This document shows, piece by piece, positions 28,054 to 35,933 of a stretch of DNA of 41,232 bases. Source of the stretch: a virus; IMG/VR virus record IMGVR_UViG_3300034158_000028, positions 1-41,232 of that record. One strand, 5' to 3'. Position 1 is the first letter of the stretch. Every line of letters begins with the position of its first letter. The translations under genes were made by a program, and so were the position numbers. The notes below the pieces were generated by a model. The model saw only the letters and a program-made list of their open reading frames with translations, did not search any database and was not told the origin of the DNA.

Positions 28054-31000
28054 ATGAACATTGCAGAACTCGGCGTCAAGATCGACTCGGCCGATGCAAT
28101 CCAGGCAAAAACGAGCCTAGATGAAATGGCGAAGGCCGGCGGCCGGGCCGAGCAGTCCGCTGTTTCGCTGATGAACGAAATGCAGGCCCTGGAGAAGTCG
28201 CTTTCCACCAGCGCCAAGACTACCCAGGACCTGGCAAAGCAGCGTGAGGCTCTTGCCAAGCTGACCAAGACCGGCGCCTATGGCGAGGCCGAGGCGGCGA
28301 AGATCTCCGCGCAGCTCGACAAGCAGCAGGTGGCTCTGGCCAAGTCTGCCTTGGACGAACAGAAGGCCCTGAACAGCCTGCTGGGCGCAATCGACCCGGC
28401 CCGCGCCGCACTGGCGAAGCTGGACACTCAGGTCGAGCAGCTTGGTAAGCACCTGGACGAGGGGCGCATCAGCCAGGATCAGTACAACAGTGCCCTGGGC
28501 AAGATTGACAAGGACTACGCCAAGCTCGAAAAGACCACCACTGGATTTGACAAGCTACGTCTCGGCACCCGTCAGGCTCAGGAAAACGTCGTCCAGCTGG
28601 GTAACGCGCTGTCGTCTGGCGACTGGGGTAGCGGCGTACGCGCCGTGGCTCAGTTGGGCGCGGGCGCCGGGGCGGGTGCAGCGGGGTTGCTTGCCATTCT
28701 GGGGCCGCTGGCCCTGGCCACAGCAGCCGTTGGCGGCCTAGCTGTTGCCTACTACAAAGGTAGTGAGGAGCAGGACCGCTACAACAAATCACTGATCCTC
28801 ACCGGTAACTACGCCGGCATCAGTGCTGGGCAGCTTGGCGATATGGCCCGGCAGGTGAGTGCCACTGTCGGCACGACCGGGCAGGCCGCCGAAGTTTTGG
28901 CCCTGCTGGCTGGTAACGGAAAGATCGCCGGCGAGAGCTTCACCGGCATCACCCAGGCTGCCGTTTCGATGCAGGAAGCCACCGGCAAGGCGGTGAGCGA
29001 GACGGTCGCCGAGTTCGTGAAGCTGGCCGACGACCCGGTCAAGGCGTCTGCCGCGCTGAATGATCAATACCACTACCTGACAGCCTCGGTTTACTCGCAG
29101 ATCGCGGCACTGGAAGAGCAAGGCGATCACGCCGGCGCGGTGAAGCTGGCCACAGAGCAGTACGCCGATGCCATCAATGAGCGTACACCGAAGATCCTGG
29201 AGAACCTCAGTTTTTGGGAGAGGGCTTATAACGCGGTTGCTCAGGCAGCCGATGGCCTCAAAAATGCCGGCCGCCGAGATATCAACGCGGACATCGAAAA
29301 TGCCCGCGCTGGATTGGCTGAAGCCCAGGGCATGGATGGCCTATTCCAAAACCAAAAGTCCAAGGATGCCTTGATCGAGTTCCGGCAAAACCGCCTGAAC
29401 ATGCTGGAAGATGAGAAAGCCGCCCAGGAAGATATCGCCAAGTGGGAGGGCGAGCAGGCCAAGGCACAGGGTGCGGCCGTTACTGCCATGACCAAAGTTG
29501 ACGCGCTGACCAAGTCGTCGTTGACCAATGAGCAAAAGCGGACCAAAGAGCTTGAGGACTACAAGCAGCAACTGGCTGATATCCGCAAGGTTTCGCCAAA
29601 CGATCCGCGCCTACAGCAGGACGTTGTCGATAAGAACATTGCGAACATCAACGCCAAGTTGAAAGACCCCAAAGCGCCCGGCACCCAGGTCGACCTGAGC
29701 AGCTTCAACAGCGCCAAGAACGACCTGGCTGCCATCACCGACACCTACAAAAACTACCAGAAGGAACTGGACGCGGCGCAGAAGGGCGGCCTGCTTTCAG
29801 AGGCTGATTACCTGCTGCGGCGCCAGGCGCTGATCGGCAATCAGCTCGACCAGACCACGGCAGCGTACGAGGCCGAGATTGCGGCGTTGGAAGCCGCCAA
29901 GGGCAAGAAGACAACGTCGGCTGCGCAGAGCATCCAGCTGGACCAGAAGATCGCAGTCGCGCGAGCAGGGATGGTAAAGGCGCAGAAGGACGCCGACAGC
30001 CAGCTAGAGGTGCTGGCTACCAATGAGGCCGGGCGACTCGCCAAGCAGGAGCGGGCGATCAGCTCGTACGTGCAGGCACTGGGGCAGCAACAGAGGGCCT
30101 TGGAGCTTGCAGGTCAGCGCGCAGTGCTCGGCGTGGGGCAGGGTGATCGCCAGAACGCGCTGAGCGGCGAGTTGAACAGCCAGCAGGACCGGTTTGCTCA
30201 GCAGTCGCTGGAGCTTGCCAACCAGAAGTCCGACCCATCGCGCAACATGTCGGAGGAAGAGTTTAAGCGGAAGTCGCAGGCACTCGCAGACGCGAACAAG
30301 GCCGCTACCGACCAGATCCGGCAGAACTATGCGGATGTGGAGAATGCCCAGGGCGATTGGACCAAGGGCGCGACTGCGGCGTGGGACAACTACCTGGATT
30401 CGGCGCGCAACATTGCCGGACAGACAAAAAGCCTGTTCGGTAATGCCTTCAGCTCCATGGAGGACTCGATCGTCAACTTCGCCATGACTGGGAAGCTTTC
30501 CTTTGCGGACTTCACCAAGTCGATTCTGGCGGACATGGCGCGCATTGCTACGCGTCAGGCCAGTTCGGCATTGTTGGGTAGTTTGGTGGGGGCAGCGGCC
30601 AGCTACTTGGGCGGCAGCGCCGCGGGTGGAGGCAATGGGCTGGCAGCTGGGTCTGCTGGTGCCACATCGTCAAACCTCGGCGCGTCCTCGGCCGGTTATT
30701 CAGGTACCTATCTCAGTGGCTTCAGGGCAACTGGCGGCCCCGTTGAGCCGAACTCTCTGTACCAGGTGAACGAGCTCGGTCCAGAGCTCTACAGCGAGGG
30801 TGGGAAGTCGTACCTGATGACGGGTGCAAATGGCGGGAGTGTCACGCCGCTTGCTACGGGAGGCGGGCCTGGGATGTCCGCATTGACTGGTCGCGGGGGC
30901 GGCGGTGGGACTTCGGTTAGCCTCACCATGCCGATTATGGTCATGACGGATGAAGAGTCAGGCAAGTCGGATGGCGACAAACTTGATACAGAACTCTTCC

Positions 31001-31098
31001 AGCGAAACATGCAGGAGCGCATGCGCAGCGTCGCGAAAGAAGAGATCGCCAAGTCTTGGCGCCAAAATGGTGTGAGCCGCCAAAACGCAAGAGGGTGA
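28054..31098 (+). CDS. Tape measure protein
   Basis: A 1014-residue tape measure (lambda gpH role), the longest helical protein of the tail. Residues 1-175 are a coiled coil (LDEMAKAGGRAEQSAVSLMN...), 195-235 a hydrophobic, Gly/Ala-rich segment that could cross the host membrane during DNA ejection, and 240-400 a lambda-H-like domain (YNKSLILTGNYAGISAGQLG, QAAEVLALLAGNGKI, SVYSQIAALEEQGDHAGAVK). Long coils follow to about 800, then the conserved C-terminal block (GNAFSSMEDSIVNFAMTGKL, FADFTKSILADMARIATRQA). A Gly-rich tail with YQVNELGPELYSEGG ends it. By the usual 1.5 Å per residue rule the tail would be near 150 nm. Confidence 0.95.
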   Translation: MNIAELGVKIDSADAIQAKTSLDEMAKAGGRAEQSAVSLMNEMQALEKSLSTSAKTTQDLAKQREALAKLTKTGAYGEAEAAKISAQLDKQQVALAKSALDEQKALNSLLGAIDPARAALAKLDTQVEQLGKHLDEGRISQDQYNSALGKIDKDYAKLEKTTTGFDKLRLGTRQAQENVVQLGNALSSGDWGSGVRAVAQLGAGAGAGAAGLLAILGPLALATAAVGGLAVAYYKGSEEQDRYNKSLILTGNYAGISAGQLGDMARQVSATVGTTGQAAEVLALLAGNGKIAGESFTGITQAAVSMQEATGKAVSETVAEFVKLADDPVKASAALNDQYHYLTASVYSQIAALEEQGDHAGAVKLATEQYADAINERTPKILENLSFWERAYNAVAQAADGLKNAGRRDINADIENARAGLAEAQGMDGLFQNQKSKDALIEFRQNRLNMLEDEKAAQEDIAKWEGEQAKAQGAAVTAMTKVDALTKSSLTNEQKRTKELEDYKQQLADIRKVSPNDPRLQQDVVDKNIANINAKLKDPKAPGTQVDLSSFNSAKNDLAAITDTYKNYQKELDAAQKGGLLSEADYLLRRQALIGNQLDQTTAAYEAEIAALEAAKGKKTTSAAQSIQLDQKIAVARAGMVKAQKDADSQLEVLATNEAGRLAKQERAISSYVQALGQQQRALELAGQRAVLGVGQGDRQNALSGELNSQQDRFAQQSLELANQKSDPSRNMSEEEFKRKSQALADANKAATDQIRQNYADVENAQGDWTKGATAAWDNYLDSARNIAGQTKSLFGNAFSSMEDSIVNFAMTGKLSFADFTKSILADMARIATRQASSALLGSLVGAAASYLGGSAAGGGNGLAAGSAGATSSNLGASSAGYSGTYLSGFRATGGPVEPNSLYQVNELGPELYSEGGKSYLMTGANGGSVTPLATGGGPGMSALTGRGGGGGTSVSLTMPIMVMTDEESGKSDGDKLDTELFQRNMQERMRSVAKEEIAKSWRQNGVSRQNARG

Positions 31099-31101
31099 AG
31101 T

Positions 31102-31440
31102 ATGGCAATCGAACGATTCACCTGGGCGACGGAGAAGGGCGCGGAAGGGGATGTTACCCAGCGCGTCCGCACCAAGCAGTTCGGGTACGGATACGAGCAG
31201 TCGGTCGAGGACGGTCTTAACAACCAGTCCCAGTCCTGGCCGCTCGTCTTCACTGGCGCCAAGCCTCGGGTGATGTTGATCAAGGCGTTCCTTGATCGGC
31301 ACAAGGGGGCAAAGGCGTTCCTCTGGACGCCGCCCCTCGGGGAGCTTGGCCTCTACAAATGCAACGGTTATAAGCCCGTGCACCGCGGCGGCCAGGTCTA
31401 TGCCATCACCGCCACCTTTCAGCAAACCTTTCACCCCTGA
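31102..31440 (+). CDS. Minor tail protein M
   Basis: A 112-residue protein homologous to lambda gpM (phage minor tail family). Diagnostic features are TKQFGYGYEQSVEDGLNNQS, the SWPLVFTGA strand and FLDRHKGAKAFLWTPPLGEL, ending in QVYAITATFQQTF. It is a tail-tip baseplate component that caps the distal tube. It begins three bases after the tape measure gene and is followed by L, K, I and J homologues, although I and J are displaced by accessory genes. Confidence 0.9.
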   Translation: MAIERFTWATEKGAEGDVTQRVRTKQFGYGYEQSVEDGLNNQSQSWPLVFTGAKPRVMLIKAFLDRHKGAKAFLWTPPLGELGLYKCNGYKPVHRGGQVYAITATFQQTFHP

Positions 31441-31451
31441 GATAACCGCCC

Positions 31452-32204
31452 ATGGCACTGATCACGGACATCCAGAAACTGGAGCCCGGCGGCGAAATTC
31501 GCCTGTTTGAAATTGACGGGACTGAGTACGGCGCGGATTACCTGCGCTTTCACGGGCACGCTATTCCGCATACACCCGAAGAACTGCTGGCCTACGAGCA
31601 TTCCGATGAGGAGCTCCCGGCCAAGTCGATTTGGTGGCAGGGCGAGGAGTACGCGGCCTGGCCGGTGCAGATTGAGGGTATCTCCTCGAGCAGCGACGGC
31701 ACCGCTTCTCGGCCGACTTTCGCCTCCGGCAACGTTAACGGGCGGGTCACCGCGCTTTGTCTCGCCTTCGAGGACCTGCTGAAGTTCAAGCTGACGGTTC
31801 GCGAGACGCTGGCCAAGTACCTGGATGCAGCGAACTTCCCCGAGGGAAACCCAACTGCTGACCCAACTCAGGAAGCGCTGGAGATCTGGTACATCGACCA
31901 GAAAACCAGTGAGGACGGCGAGGCCGTGGTCTGGGAGCTGTCCTCCCCTGGCGAGATCGACAACCACGGTCTGCCCGGGCGCCAGATGACAACGTTCTGC
32001 CACTGGGCCATGACCAACGGCTACCGCGGGCCAGACTGTGGCTACACCGGCGCGGCGATGTTCGACGACGAGGACAACCCCACGGATGACCCGGCCAAGG
32101 ATCAGTGCAAAGGCTGTCTGTCGTCCTGCAAGCTGCGCTTCGGCGAGAACAACGAACTGTCCTTCGGTGGATTCCCCGCCGTTTCCCTGATTGCCCGGAG
32201 CTGA
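31452..32204 (+). CDS. Minor tail protein L (Fe-S tail-tip protein)
   Basis: A 250-residue homologue of lambda gpL. The N-terminal two-thirds (ITDIQKLEPGGEIRLFEIDG... FASGNVNGRVTALC) is the tail-tip hub fold, and the C-terminal part carries Cys residues in FCHWAMTNGYRGPDCGYTG and QCKGCLSSCKLRFG, positioned like the ligands of the iron-sulphur cluster described for lambda L. The terminal FGGFPAVSLIARS is conserved. Upstream gap 11 bases. Confidence 0.9.
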   Translation: MALITDIQKLEPGGEIRLFEIDGTEYGADYLRFHGHAIPHTPEELLAYEHSDEELPAKSIWWQGEEYAAWPVQIEGISSSSDGTASRPTFASGNVNGRVTALCLAFEDLLKFKLTVRETLAKYLDAANFPEGNPTADPTQEALEIWYIDQKTSEDGEAVVWELSSPGEIDNHGLPGRQMTTFCHWAMTNGYRGPDCGYTGAAMFDDEDNPTDDPAKDQCKGCLSSCKLRFGENNELSFGGFPAVSLIARS

Positions 32205-32206
32205 CC

Positions 32207-32971
32207 ATGCGCAAGCACATCATTGCGGCTATCCAGGCGCACGCGGCGGCCCAGTATCCGAAAGAATGTTGCGGCCTGCTGCTCGCCACCGGGCGCAAGC
32301 AGAAGTATTACCCGTGCCGGAACATCGCAATGGAGCCGAACGAAGAGTTCCGGCTCGATCCCGAGGACTATGCTGCGGCCGAAGACCTGGGCGAGGTGAT
32401 CGGCATCGTTCATTCACACCCGGACGCCACCAGCAGGCCGTCGCCGCATGACCTTGCCATGTGCGAGGCCACGGCATTGCCCTGGCACATCCTGAGCTGG
32501 CCCGAGGGCGACCTCCGCACGATCACACCGACCGGCCGTACGCCGTTGCTCAAGCGTCCGTTCGTGCACGGCGCCTGGGACTGCTGGCAGGTCTGCGCTG
32601 ACTGGTACCAGCGCGAATGGGGTTTGGCGTTCGACACCTTCCAGCGCGCCGATGGATGGTGGGAGGGCGCCGACAACACCAGCTTGTACGAGGCGAACTA
32701 CGAGGAGGCAGGCTTCGTGCGCGTAGACAGCCCTCAGCGCGGCGACATGATCGTTATGCAGGTCGGGCGCACGGTTCACCCGAACCATGCCGGCATTTAC
32801 CTGGGTACCGATCCGGCGCTACCAGAGGAAGAGTCGGGCACCTTCGGGCCTGGCCCCTTTTTGCTGCACCACCTATACGGCAGGCCGTCCGAGATCATCG
32901 TCTACGGCGGGCCATGGCATGACCGGACACGCCTGATCCTCAGGCAAAAAGAAGCAAAACAACCAACATGA
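32207..32971 (+). CDS. Tail tip protein K: JAMM peptidase plus NlpC/P60
   Basis: A 254-residue two-domain protein like lambda gpK. Residues 1-110 are a Mov34/MPN JAMM metallopeptidase with Glu20 (KECCGLL), His69 and His71 (HSHP), Ser79 and Asp82. Residues 115-245 are an NlpC/P60 domain with Cys126 (WDCWQVC) and His194 (NHAGIYLG). These domains are thought to process tail-tip proteins or open peptidoglycan during DNA entry. All catalytic residues seem intact. ATG 32207 follows the L stop by two bases. The usual next gene (I) is 2.3 kb away because accessory genes are inserted here. Confidence 0.92.
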   Translation: MRKHIIAAIQAHAAAQYPKECCGLLLATGRKQKYYPCRNIAMEPNEEFRLDPEDYAAAEDLGEVIGIVHSHPDATSRPSPHDLAMCEATALPWHILSWPEGDLRTITPTGRTPLLKRPFVHGAWDCWQVCADWYQREWGLAFDTFQRADGWWEGADNTSLYEANYEEAGFVRVDSPQRGDMIVMQVGRTVHPNHAGIYLGTDPALPEEESGTFGPGPFLLHHLYGRPSEIIVYGGPWHDRTRLILRQKEAKQPT

Positions 32972-32996
32972 AGCGGCATGGCCGCAGGGATGGAAT

Positions 32997-33239
32997 ATGC
33001 AAGACAGCCAAAGCTATACGCTGACACTTAGAGATCTGTTTACCGTTTCGAGAGAAGGGGTAAGCGGCGCCGAGGCCGTAGTTTCCATTTTGGATGGCTC
33101 GCTCGAAATCGATCAGATCAGACTTTCTGGCAAGGTGGGCCCTGGCGAAAGTGTTTATCGCCGAGAGTACAAAGGAAAGCCAGGGCTGAAGGCTGAGCTT
33201 CTGACAGAGTTCGGTCAGATCACTTTTACGGCGATCTGA
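32997..33239 (+). CDS. Small accessory protein after K, 80 aa
   Basis: An 80-residue beta-rich protein (MQDSQSYTLTLRDLFTVSRE..., ending LLTEFGQITFTAI) with GGATGGA as a modest ribosome-binding site. It has no known motif. Positioned at the head of the accessory cluster between tail genes K and I, on the same strand as the tail operon. Function unknown; it could be either a late protein or part of the insertion. Confidence 0.55.
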   Translation: MQDSQSYTLTLRDLFTVSREGVSGAEAVVSILDGSLEIDQIRLSGKVGPGESVYRREYKGKPGLKAELLTEFGQITFTAI

Positions 33240-33249
33240 CCTGGAAAAA

Positions 33250-33462
33250 TCAGCTGCGCGGCTCGTCCTCTCTCAAGAATTCATCAGTGCCAGGCAGGTG
33301 GAAGATGTAGCTGACCTTGTAACCCTCTCCCATGGTCTGCGCTCTGGCTGCTGCAGCAGCTTTGGTTGGGAATGCTCCAACCATGATGTTGGGCTCGTCG
33401 CGCACTACTCCCCATGTATAGATCCAATCTTTTTTGCTTTGCGCGTAGTCGTCGTTGCTCAT
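33250..33462 (-). CDS. Small minus-strand accessory protein, 70 aa
   Basis: A 70-residue protein with a strong ribosome-binding site (GGAGG, five bases before ATG 33462). The pattern WIYTWGVVRDEPNIMVGAFP, TKAAAAARAQTMGEGYKVSY is a compact beta-alpha-beta unit of the kind seen in small single-domain regulators or inhibitors, but I know no family. Encoded against the tail operon in the K-I accessory cluster; candidate lysogen-expressed gene. Confidence 0.65.
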   Translation of the reverse strand: MSNDDYAQSKKDWIYTWGVVRDEPNIMVGAFPTKAAAAARAQTMGEGYKVSYIFHLPGTDEFLREDEPRS

Positions 33463-33541
33463 TTGACCTCCAGGTCATAAACGCGCCGATATTGGTGCAA
33501 CCCCAGTCCTTGGGCTTGCAGGCGAAGGACTGGGAAATCCT

Positions 33542-33802
33542 TTACGCTTTCGTTTGAGTTTTGACGATCAACTGCCACTGCACGGGAACCGCCTGGTTGA
33601 CGTGCTGGTGCCGGTTTTGAGGTGGGAATTTGTCGTCTTTGTTGGAAGTAATCTCGTCACCGCAACCTGTGCATCGGTATATGCCAGAAGCGGGTACCGT
33701 AGCTCCGATTCCGTAGGCGTTGTTCCATTCAGGAGCTCCGCCCAGAAGCGTGTTCCCGACTTTCGTAATATGCATTGCGCTTTCTGGGGTTACCTGTGCC
33801 AT
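33542..33802 (-). CDS. Zinc-ribbon-like minus-strand accessory protein, 86 aa
   Basis: An 86-residue protein from ATG 33802 (MAQVTPESAMHITKVGNTLL...), with GAGGGA seven bases upstream. Its core, VPASGIYRCTGCGDEITSNK followed by FPPQNRHQH, has CxxC and a later HQH that could bind zinc; the same 'SGIYRC.GCG.E' text is found in small bacterial proteins of unknown role (I recall them as YjzC-like or 'protein L' annotations). The ending PVQWQLIVKTQTK is a single strand. It probably forms a minus-strand unit with the 70-residue gene. Function unknown. Confidence 0.65.
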   Translation of the reverse strand: MAQVTPESAMHITKVGNTLLGGAPEWNNAYGIGATVPASGIYRCTGCGDEITSNKDDKFPPQNRHQHVNQAVPVQWQLIVKTQTKA

Positions 33803-34194
33803 GTTCATTCCCTCGAATGGCCTTGTAGGAGGCACAAAGCTACTACGGAGATCCTCGTCCCGGTTACTGGCATTCCATCCACGCTGGATGCCTGGACAGT
33901 CTGCAATCAGTTAGGCTATGGTTTGATCTGGGTTTCTTAAACGGTGCGAAAGCGGAACTGGCTTGAGGTAAATAGTCATAAAGCGACGACTTGTCAGTGC
34001 TAAGTTGTTTCAGCTAAATTTCTAGCTGACATCTACCTAGATATGAGTTTTAATGATCCCAAGTGATTTGCAGCGGACCAAGCGCAAGGTGTGCGTTTGT
34101 GTTTGTACATTCACTCTGGCATGACTTTTTGCTTCCCAACCGGCCGGTCCTCGGTCGATTCGTAATCATTAATTGCGATTTGGTGGATAACCTG
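33803..34194 (+). other. 392-base intergenic region upstream of the YafO-like module
   Basis: No convincing gene is seen here. It holds the start region of the minus-strand gene at its left end, the inverted repeat at 34010-34029, and a possible rightward promoter: TTGTCA (33991-33996), 18 bases, TAAATT (34015-34020), whose -10 falls inside the inverted repeat. The region is AT-richer than the tail genes. A seven-codon frame (ATG at 34043) is present but lacks a ribosome-binding site. Confidence 0.5.
34010..34029. promoter_or_regulatory. Inverted repeat, candidate operator of the YafO-like module
   Basis: TCAGCTA-AATTTC-TAGCTGA, perfect 7-bp arms and a 6-base centre. It overlaps the -10 of the possible promoter at 33991-34020, so a binding protein could autoregulate the module. 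Confidence 0.5.
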
Positions 34195-34323
34195 ATGAAA
34201 ACACGCCCACGTAGTGAGCGTAGACCCCGTCCAGAATTGCTGAACGACGCAGTTTTGACCCTAGCAGCTGAGCGTGGCCATGCTCGTTTGGTCGCCATGG
34301 GGCGTAAGCAAGAGAAGGAATGA
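34195..34323 (+). CDS. Very short partner of the YafO-like toxin (putative antitoxin), 42 aa
   Basis: A 42-residue, strongly basic peptide (MKTRPRSERRPRPELLNDAV...) with GGTGGA eight bases before ATG 34195. The N-terminal 15 residues are Arg/Pro-rich and the remainder predicts a single helix. Its stop overlaps the start of the toxin-like gene (ATGA), the usual antitoxin-toxin coupling. It is far shorter than E. coli YafN and has no resemblance to it, so if it is an antitoxin it is a different type. A longer version from a GTG at 34063 (86 residues) is possible but less likely. Confidence 0.55.
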   Translation: MKTRPRSERRPRPELLNDAVLTLAAERGHARLVAMGRKQEKE

Positions 34324-34766
34324 GGCCAGTCGTCATTTCGACGTCTCTAAAAGTTGACTTGGGAACGGAATCCTCTCTGGCACTAGCTTCTGAATTTAAG
34401 CTGTACAAGGCAGGGCAGACGTATCTCGGCGAATTTTTTGGTAAAGACGTCCCGTTCATCAAGCCTAAACCCGTGGTCGACCAAGAGCTTTGGCACGTTC
34501 ATATGGAAACGTCTCTTGTCACCAGCCGATGGGACAAGCTAGCGGAGCGCGGGGCTGATCAAGATCGATTCACCTCTGATCGGATCCTTGTTTACACGAT
34601 GCTTGGCGATTTCCATTTACAACCATTTTTGCTTGTGACGATCCTTGATCCTGGACATGAGAAAATGAAGGACGCAACCTTCATGAGAAGTCTGGCGGAT
34701 TTAACTGAACAAGAGCGAAAGGCATATTCTACAGCGTGCGCCAATGACAATTGGATCGTTGCCTAG
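34320..34766 (+). CDS. YafO-family toxin-like protein
   Basis: A 148-residue protein with the pattern of E. coli YafO, a ribosome-dependent mRNA interferase: a hydrophobic start, FKLYKAG (26-32), the FFGKD block (39-43; FGRD in YafO), LWHVH (57-61), a Trp at 71, RFTSDRILVYTMLGDFHLQP and FLLVTILDPGHEKM (108-116; YafO has ILKPEPH). It is slightly longer than YafO (132). The start overlaps the small upstream gene; a terminator follows immediately, so the pair is a self-contained unit. It would cleave translated mRNAs when freed, causing growth arrest, stabilising the prophage or aborting infections. Identification is by remembered sequence pattern. Confidence 0.72.
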   Translation: MRPVVISTSLKVDLGTESSLALASEFKLYKAGQTYLGEFFGKDVPFIKPKPVVDQELWHVHMETSLVTSRWDKLAERGADQDRFTSDRILVYTMLGDFHLQPFLLVTILDPGHEKMKDATFMRSLADLTEQERKAYSTACANDNWIVA

Positions 34767-34774
34767 ATACTCAA

Positions 34775-34800
34775 AGCCCAGCAGAGATGCTGGGCTTTTT
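34775..34800 (+). terminator. Terminator of the YafO-like module
   Basis: AGCCCAGC, loop AGAGAT, GCTGGGCT, then T5. A strong 8-bp stem. Confidence 0.85.
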
Positions 34801-34849
34801 GCATCCTCCCCTCAGTGCTAGAGTCCCGCCAAACCAAAGAGGGAACGAC

Positions 34850-35200
34850 ATGCGGATTTTGATAGCGGCGGTATTGGTGGCGATGCTGGCGGGGTGTATG
34901 GCGCCGACGATGAATGAGGCGCGTCAGGATGGTCCTTACAAAGTGTTGATTTCGAAGAAAACCGACGCGGCGCTGGCCAAGTGCGTTCACTACGAATGGC
35001 AGAATCAGCCGATCTTCGGCGGCACTCCTGGTGCAACGCTGCAGCCAGGACGAGATGCTGGATACACGGTATTCACTGAAGGCTCGCAGTATTTCGTTGA
35101 TATTCAGCCGAAAGGCGCGGGGTCTGAAGCGAAGTATTACGTGGTGGTTGGTAACTGGATCGCCAATAAAAGGCTGACCGCACTGCAAGGCTGCCTGTAG
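34850..35200 (+). CDS. Prophage lipoprotein, 116 aa
   Basis: A 116-residue protein with a type II signal peptide: MRILIAAVLVAMLAGC has a short basic start, a hydrophobic core and the lipobox LAGC, so Cys16 would be lipidated. The mature part is beta-rich (PYKVLISKKTDAALAKCVHY, YTVFTEGSQYFVDIQPKG, KYYVVVGNWIANKRLTALQG) with two further Cys that could form a disulphide. No Asp follows the lipobox Cys, so outer-membrane sorting is expected. AGAGGGAA precedes ATG 34850. It lies between tail genes K and I behind a terminator. Such phage lipoproteins often block receptors or DNA entry of related phages; this role is inferred. Confidence 0.8.
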   Translation: MRILIAAVLVAMLAGCMAPTMNEARQDGPYKVLISKKTDAALAKCVHYEWQNQPIFGGTPGATLQPGRDAGYTVFTEGSQYFVDIQPKGAGSEAKYYVVVGNWIANKRLTALQGCL

Positions 35201-35218
35201 CAGCACAACAACCTTTTC

Positions 35219-35243
35219 AAGGCTCGCTTCGGCGGGCCTTTTT
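35219..35243 (+). terminator. UUCG-loop terminator before tail gene I
   Basis: GGCTCGC, loop TTCG, GCGGGCC, T5. It is very stable, and is followed by TATTATCTGGAGAAAAGCAC and the start of I. Confidence 0.85.
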
Positions 35244-35262
35244 ATTATCTGGAGAAAAGCAC

Positions 35263-35874
35263 ATGGCGGCACTTGCCATCAACTATCAGCCCATGACGAC
35301 GATCCTTCTCTATGGCCAACTTCGCCAGTTTGGCAGGTCCTTCCGTATGGCCGTGAGGACGCCCGCTGAAGCAATCAAGGCTCTTTGCGTGCAGCTTCCA
35401 GGGTTTGAACGCTTCCTTTCGAATGCCAAGTCGCGAGGCGTTGAGTTCGCTGTCTTTCGAGGGAAGACCAACCTGGCGGAGAAGGAGATTGGCTTTTCGG
35501 GCGAAGGTGATATTCGTATTGCGCCGGTCATCACCGGCAGCAAGCGAGGCGGAGCGCTGCAGACCATCATCGGAGCAGTGTTGATTGTCGTAGGCCTTGT
35601 CATTACCGGTGGCACCTTCGGCGCAGGCGCGCCTTTTGGCTCGGCCCTGATCATGATGGGCGGCTCGATGGTGCTGGGCGGCGTTATTCAAATGCTCAGC
35701 CCCCAGGCCGGCGGACTGAAAACCAGCGCCGCGCCCGAGAACACCCCAGGCTATGCCTTTGGCAGCGCCAAGAACACTACGGCATCCGGCAACCCGGTCC
35801 CGCTGTGCATCGGCGAACGCCGCTGGGGTGGTGCAATCATCAGTGCCGCCATCTACGCCGAAGACCAGATGTAG
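35263..35874 (+). CDS. Tail assembly protein I
   Basis: A 203-residue homologue of lambda gpI. The N-terminal ubiquitin-like part (TTILLYGQLRQFGRSFRMAV, TPAEAIKALCVQLPGFERFL) is followed by a hydrophobic, Gly-rich central segment (TIIGAVLIVVGLVITGGTFG) and the conserved C-terminus (NPVPLCIGERRWGGAIISAA). It acts in tail-tip assembly just before J. TGGAG precedes ATG 35263. The gene is framed by terminators on both sides, and its leader closely resembles that of J. Confidence 0.9.
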   Translation: MAALAINYQPMTTILLYGQLRQFGRSFRMAVRTPAEAIKALCVQLPGFERFLSNAKSRGVEFAVFRGKTNLAEKEIGFSGEGDIRIAPVITGSKRGGALQTIIGAVLIVVGLVITGGTFGAGAPFGSALIMMGGSMVLGGVIQMLSPQAGGLKTSAAPENTPGYAFGSAKNTTASGNPVPLCIGERRWGGAIISAAIYAEDQM

Positions 35875-35894
35875 CCGTCACCCGCAGCACCGCA

Positions 35895-35916
35895 GCCGCC
35901 CCCGAGGCGGTTTTTT
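35895..35916 (+). terminator. Terminator between I and J
   Basis: GCCGCC, loop CCCGA, GGCGG, T6, just 21 bases after the I stop codon and 18 bases before the J start. Late transcription must pass it to express J. Confidence 0.75.
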
Positions 35917-35933
35917 ATTGCCTGGAGAAAAGC

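Noticed and set aside
34010-34029. Inverted repeat with a GCTAAA half-site as a further CI operator
   Set aside because: The partner half at the required five-base spacing does not match TTTAGC, and the palindrome centre and arms differ; it is better explained as a local operator of the YafO-like module.
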